Shown here: positions 59,200-64,000 of the stretch, piece by piece | Position numbering within the stretch: position 1 is the stretch's first letter | How the letters are laid out: the number at the start of each line of letters is the position of its first letter | From: Fasciolopsis buskii | Taxonomy: Eukaryota > Platyhelminthes > Trematoda > Plagiorchiida > Fasciolidae | Assembly (NCBI GenBank): GCA_008360955.1 | Contig: LUCM01006754.1 | Coordinates: forward strand, 1 to 64,000 | DNA length: 64,000 nucleotides | Direction: 5' to 3' | The notes under the pieces: model-generated | The model's database searches: none | Told to the model about the DNA's origin: nothing | Seen by the model: the letters and a program-made list of their open reading frames with translations, nothing else | Made by a program: the position numbers and the translations under genes

Positions 59200-59515
59200 G
59201 AATACAGGCTATTACTGAATGAGAAGTACAATAACCAGAGCTAGGTTTATGAAAGAAAAGAAGAACCTATTCACTAGTTTTACGTAATGGTGATGACAGA
59301 TGGGGCATGCATCAACACTGCGAATATTTAACATTCATAAATCCAACATATAATTGAAAGCAAGACTAAATTCATACCTCTTTATAGTCCGAGAGCCTAG
59401 TATGACAGCGAAAAAATACTATGTCACAGCTTTAAATCCTAGTTTGAGTTTTAAGCCAATTTAAAGTCAAGACCAATAGCAAATGGATATGCAGTCAAAA
59501 TGTGTTGCTAATAAC
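59200..59515. other. STT3 upstream intron, nothing recognised
   Basis: No preceding STT3 exon (expected to encode a F-R-E-A-Y-Y-W-L block) was found between here and 64000, so that intron exceeds 4.8 kb. Confidence 0.4.
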
Positions 59516-59517
59516 AT

Positions 59518-59580
59518 GGGTGGCGCAGTTGCTCGTTTTACGACTGTTCTTCCCGGTTTCGCGTCCCAGTTTGGGCGCAA
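59518..59580 (+). repeat. tRNA-like repeat (possible SINE head)
   Basis: TGGCGCAGTTGC at 59521-59532 fits the polymerase III A box in 11 of 12 positions. GGTTTCGCGTCCC at 59555-59567 resembles a B box with one extra base, flanked by CCC and GGG that could pair. Downstream sequence shows no recognised SINE body or tail. Confidence 0.35.
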
Positions 59581-60039
59581 TGGATATGGAATGCGATGAT
59601 TCAAAACAAGGACGAAACAGCTGTACAGTGCTTCCATGATATCCAATGTGAAGTTGGATGTTAACAGCACACGACACGCTCGGAAAAACCAAATCGAATC
59701 TCCTATTGCAGAAAACGATCAGAAAGCTGCTCTGTCAACCGCCACTAGTGATGGTTTAATCAAGCTCCGGAGTGAATTGACAGAGTAAGCTAAATGCAAA
59801 CATGGCCTCAGAGTCGTTCGGGAGAAGCACTGAGAACATCAAAGATTTAAAACACGTTGCACTGAGAGAGCTCAATCGCCTTGTGACCCCAAGCGTGCAG
59901 AATAACACATGATATCATTCACAGAGGCCATGTCAACGGTATCCTTTAAGACGAAGGCTCAATTGTCTCACAGACGTTCAAATCCACCGTCCAACAGACC
60001 AGATAACGCGTTTTGCAGAAAATCATCAGTGGCAAAGTA

Positions 60040-60440
60040 CTCCGATGGCAACAGCAAAGGCTACCTATAAGCGATAACTCGATACGAGGTACGGTGTTAC
60101 AAATCTAAGAATCGACATATGTTTCGCAAGTGTGGTATCCCTTAACAAACAGTGTCATGATAAAGTCCTATCAGCCGAGTCAAAGGCCGAGTGACTATCC
60201 AGAAATACAATAACCATCAATTTTTGCGATGCGAAACGATGTTCCAACAATTGCCAGAGAGTGTAGATTTGATCGACGCATCGACGACCGGCACGAAACG
60301 AAGTCTGCCGTTTCCGAGTTTGCTCTTCAGGCCTGCGATTAATGACGGACGTTAACAGCTCTAGCCTTATTAGGGTTAGGCTAATACCTTTGTGATTACC
60401 GCAGTCACTGCGGGAGCCCTTCATAAAGGTGAGAACCGTA
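60040..60440 (-). pseudogene. RTE-like reverse transcriptase fragment, copy 7
   Basis: The - strand frame 60424-60155 reads CGNHKGISLT, RQTSFRAGRRCVDQIYTL, WQLLEHRF and VIVFLDSHSAFDSADR: the fingers and first palm blocks of an RTE reverse transcriptase. The frame then decays (60154-60040). Diverged from copies 1-6 and possibly a separate subfamily. Confidence 0.75.
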
Positions 60441-60929
60441 ACTGATTCTCACATGAGGATGAGCCCTACTCAGTGTCAGATTTTTCGGAATAGCAGTTGA
60501 AGTTCTTTAGTGAACCCTATTAGCCATCCTTAAATAAAACCGGAAAAAGGCTACCAGAGCACTGTGCCTTGTGACATCCGGTGGTTCGGGTTTCCTTCCA
60601 GATATCTGCCTTGGAAGGTGGACCGGTAGGAGCAAATTACGAGTCGTCTATCAGAAACAACCATGGGAAGGGCCGGCGCTGAAGGACAATTAAGTTATGC
60701 TTTAAAACATTCCACACGGCGCAATAGTGACCAATGTTTATCATGACTACATCGGAGCAACACAGGCTTCAACTGGGAGCTAGGTTTTCACCAACAGGAA
60801 GATTACATTATGGAACAGACTGCTTGAACGGGTGTTCAGCCGTGGAAATGTGAACGAATCTAAAGAAGCTCTGGATGTCCCCTGGGTGGCGGTATATCTA
60901 GAGTCGGGACAGTTTGGAGGCCACGGTGG

Positions 60930-61515
60930 CCCAGTACTTTGGTCATGTCCATAGGGTTGATGGTCGCGAATCCAGAGCGTTCACACTGGGCTGGACCGGA
61001 TGGTATTCACCCGACCACGATCAAACCACTAGCTTGTACCTTTTTCCGAATGGTGCGAATTATTCCAAGCCACTATTGACTAAGGCGCAGCTGTCGTAAC
61101 TACACATACGCGTGCTCCGAACTCGGTTATGGAGAAGTTCAGACCAATCTACATCACTAGAATTCTGTGCAAGGTGTTGGAGAAGTTAATTCGGACCCAC
61201 ATCCGCTAACGCCAGGCAGAGCACTCAGTGCTTTGCCCAGATCAGCACGGTTTCGCGAGGAATGGGCCTTGACTCACCCATCTTTTGTGCTCATTGGATT
61301 AAGTTATTCGAAGACTAGACTAAGGAAGGCCGACAAACGTGTTATCCTGACTTCAGCAACGTGTTTGATTCAGCGAACCATCGCCTGCTTCTCACCAGGT
61401 TCGAGACTTCTGTCATCCGTGGGGAGGTATACAATTGGCTGAGGGCGTTTCTTGACAATTTGGGCCACTGGGTAGTATCAACCCAGAGAGGAATCATTAT
61501 TCCCGATGGATCGTC
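60930..61515 (+). pseudogene. LINE reverse transcriptase fragment (third LINE family)
   Basis: Across frameshifts the + strand gives EKFRPIYITRILCKVLEKLI (61134-61193), HSVLCPDQHGFARNG (61219-61263) and DFSNVFDSANHRLLLTRFE (about 61351-61407), followed by VYNWLRAFL. These are fingers and palm blocks of a CR1/Jockey-group reverse transcriptase different from elements A and B. Several stops. The catalytic Y/FADD block is not present. Confidence 0.7.
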
Positions 61516-61519
61516 GTGA

Positions 61520-62240
61520 CGTGCAAATGGGGAATAGAAGAACTAACATATGTCCTGAACTTTGCATATCGTCTTTTTTCTTTCCTCTTTCTTGTTCCTT
61601 GTTCTCATCCTTCACCATGATTTCGATGGCACAATCTGTACTCTGACATATACACCGCAAAAACAGTATGAATTCCAGGTAACCTAATCGCGCAGCAACA
61701 TCACATAATCTGCAGGTGCAAGACATACTCAAAATACAGTTGCAATATTGTGGAAGCAGTCGATGAACAGCTGCCATCTACTTTAGTGCACATTTACAAG
61801 GGCACAAAAAACGCCCACTCATTCCAGATTTGAGTTTCACGTCTGGGTTAGCATCGACGTTGCTACTGTCACGTAGCAAAAGGTCTAACTATATATCTAT
61901 CTCAATCATAAATACGAACAGAAACGGCAAGAGTGCGAACTTGACAAACATCGATTCTCCTAAATAAAATCGAAATGTGCCAGAATCCAACTTCGGCAAT
62001 TCGTACCCAATAGGAAAGGAGTCCAATTCCCCTGACAGTGCATTCAGCGAAGGGCAGAGACAGAGAACCGGGAGGTTGACACCATCGAACTCTCAGAAGA
62101 CGAAAATGGGAATTCACAGATAATACTACATAAGATTTGCAATTATTTGAACACAGTGAACACGCCCCTTTGACTGGCTGCACTAAAATTCTGTCGCCGT
62201 TAGTTCGTTGAATTCTTGTCAGATATTTGGTTTAATTATA
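61520..62240. other. unassigned sequence between LINE fragments
   Basis: Two - strand frames (61777-61478, 62183-61902) lack recognisable motifs. Confidence 0.3.
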
Positions 62241-62249
62241 GTCTGCGTT

Positions 62250-62900
62250 CGCCGCTACAAAAGGTTGGGATTATGGTTGTTTAAAAACCGTATTGTTTCT
62301 CAACATGGACTGGAATCAAGCATTGCTGCACCTCAAGGATCTTATTCGTCTAAAAGAGGCACTCGTGCTGGCTGGCAGGCAGCTCTTAAATGCAACCTTC
62401 CGGTCAAGATGCCCATTCCGGCATTGCTGAGTGCCAACATCCACTCATTGTTTACGCAAATGTCGGATCTCTCTCTCCCTCTACAATCGCCGATCCATGT
62501 TCATACCTGTGTCATCTGCGTACAAAAGCCCGGATATTGCTGATTCACTCGTGTCGATAGACAGCTTCAGACTCAACCAGCAAGGCAGAGTTTCGGACAA
62601 GAAGACTGGAGACGGTGTGGCAACGTACATAAACTCCGGGTATGGATAGTCCGAAGTCATCTATACGTACTCGATACGTGGAATGGACCGCCCGTAACAC
62701 AGTGTCATCCCACGTCTTCCCGCCACACCACTACAATCATAACGAACTTATATGTTGCCCCTTTTAGCTCGCATCACACTATCACATCTTTTTGGACTCT
62801 TTCCTAGTACTAATTGTTCCTCTTCTTGAGGACAGTCTGCAAAATGTTGTAGGCGATTTAAACAACGAGATTGTCACAACGAGACTACACCTTGACGCAG
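62250..62900 (+). pseudogene. LINE endonuclease relic (same family as 17109-17560)
   Basis: The + translation has IVSQHGLESSIAAPQGSYSS, IPALLSANIHSLFTQMSDL, then in another frame SPDIADSLVSIDSFRLNQ and GDGVATYINSGYG, and finally VVGDLNNEIVTTRL near 62850, corresponding to the GDFN block. This is an endonuclease N-terminal half broken by at least two frameshifts. RTE copy 3 starts immediately after it. Confidence 0.65.
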
Positions 62901-62909
62901 TGTGACACC

Positions 62910-64000
62910 TTGTGTGCCTCCATGATCCAACGAGCTATACAGGATGGCTGATCTCAAGCCGAAGATCCAATCATGCCTGGAAGGTCAATGGGTGGAGGCC
63001 TGACGAAGTAGTCTCCTGGTCCTCCAAGTTGGGGGTTGATATGACTTAGCAGCTCAGTCGGAAAAATGAGTGGAAGACTAATTGATCCAAGTAGATGGGC
63101 GCCCACTCAGCTGTACCGCGCTGCCTTGCGGTCAGGTTCTTGTCAGAACCAAAGGCTTTGGTTGAGAACCCTAATCGTTCTTCTGCTTAGCGGCTGGACT
63201 CCATAGCAGTACCCGTCCATCAATCCCCATGAGTTACACGCCTACAAATAATTCCATATTGCATCGGTTGTCACGCAGCACAATCAGGACCGCACTGCCC
63301 ATTGCATCGAGCGGAGTTCAGAGTTCCTTCCTATATTAATCAGCCTGTCTCTTCTGTCTCCAACCCAATCTGTTTGCCCCTTCTGCCTACCCATAGTATC
63401 TCCACTGATAACACGCCCGATACTCGCAACGGTTCGTTGTCATGTCGTGTAGTAGGTGCTTTTCGGTCTGTTAGCTCACATTTTCTCAAGCCCCGTCAGC
63501 CTCTGCATCTGGGTTCCTTCAGTGTGCGCATTTTATTGCAGGCTCGCCAACAGGTGTGTTTGTCTCTGACAGTGGACTCACTTTCGATTGATGTCTGCTG
63601 TGTGAGTGAGACACGAATTCAGGATTCGAGTAGAGTAATTTAACTAACTGCGCCAAACGTCTCGTCAAGATATTTTCTTCGCACTTCAGGAGACGAAGCA
63701 GCTCAAGCTGTGGGTCAACGTGGTGTAGGAATAGTCTTAAGTGAGAAGGCTGAAGCGGCCCTTTTAGACTGGATTCCAGTTAACAGTCGCTTGTGTGCCA
63801 TGGGACTGCAGGAATCAGTCGGCATGTGGAAGGATAGTAGTGTTAAACGCAGTTTATTTGTTATCTTGGCACACGCTTCAACAGACTGCAGTACTGACAT
63901 GGAGAAAGGCGAGTTTTACGATAACCTCGTCACCCTTGTTCGGAAGAGCAAACGCTCTGACATTGTAGTGGTAGCAGGTGATTCTAATGCACAAGTTGGA
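62910..64000 (+). mobile_element. RTE-type LINE, copy 3 (5' part, runs off the window)
   Basis: Begins with the 5' region shared with 54430-54650 and copy 2, then endonuclease blocks: LGSFSVRIL, IDVCCVSETRIQDS, QRGVGIVLSEKAEA and, at the edge, VVVAGDSNAQVG (GDFN mutated to GDSN). Roughly 10% diverged from copy 2 over the endonuclease start, judged by eye. Same orientation as copies 1 and 2. The reverse transcriptase, if present, lies beyond 64000. Confidence 0.85.

Noticed and set aside
1..64000. CRISPR arrays, operons, Shine-Dalgarno sites, rRNA genes
   Set aside because: None seen; the spliced genes and LINEs show this is animal nuclear DNA.

Overview
The window looks like nuclear DNA of a flatworm, most likely a digenean trematode. 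Protein-coding exons are sparse. Short introns of 29-36 nt at the 5' end of a gene are followed by multi-kilobase introns towards the 3' end, a pattern described for schistosomes and other flatworms. The rest is dominated by decayed non-LTR retrotransposons (RTE and CR1/Jockey-like types) plus pieces that look like Penelope-like elements. Base composition appears more balanced than in the AT-rich schistosomes (judged by eye), so a non-schistosome fluke is my best guess. No bacterial, plasmid or phage gene is visible.

Only two host genes can be supported. TRAM1 (+ strand, 20273-33610) can be followed through all eleven coding exons to a complete 385-residue protein. An STT3A-type oligosaccharyltransferase catalytic subunit lies on the - strand; its last three exons (58959-59178, 51804-51992, 48093-48241) and a poly(A) signal are in the window, and its 5' exons lie beyond 64000. 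The two genes converge. Both products act at the ER translocon: TRAM1 helps nascent chains enter the membrane, and STT3 glycosylates them as they emerge.

Layout. 1-6000: mostly unassignable, with one retroelement relic at the edge. 6029-7616: an inverted pair of an unnamed repeat carrying a similar short reading frame in both arms. 7969-16751: two diverged CR1/Jockey-like LINEs on the - strand in head-to-tail tandem. 17109-17560: an endonuclease-region relic of another LINE family. 17600-20250: unassigned upstream flank of TRAM1. 20273-33610: TRAM1; intron 9 (8 kb) holds RTE copy 1, a 955-N assembly gap, an RTE-like relic and a Penelope-like fragment. 35020-38865: RTE copy 2, nearly full length. 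40072-40927: a possible solo LTR and a Penelope-type GIY-YIG endonuclease relic. 44190-46262: two RTE 3' ends facing each other. 48093-59178: STT3, with RTE copy 4, a 355-bp foldback and a tRNA-like repeat in its introns. 60040-64000: further LINE and RTE pieces, including the 5' part of RTE copy 3 running off the window.

The most unusual structure is a compound RTE present twice (22280-25822 and 35020-38865). Each copy carries, inside its reverse transcriptase region, an antisense copy of its own 3' end. The two arms within each element share variants that distinguish that element from the other. This could reflect arm-to-arm gene conversion, with hairpin RNA potential, or an assembly artefact; long reads would decide.
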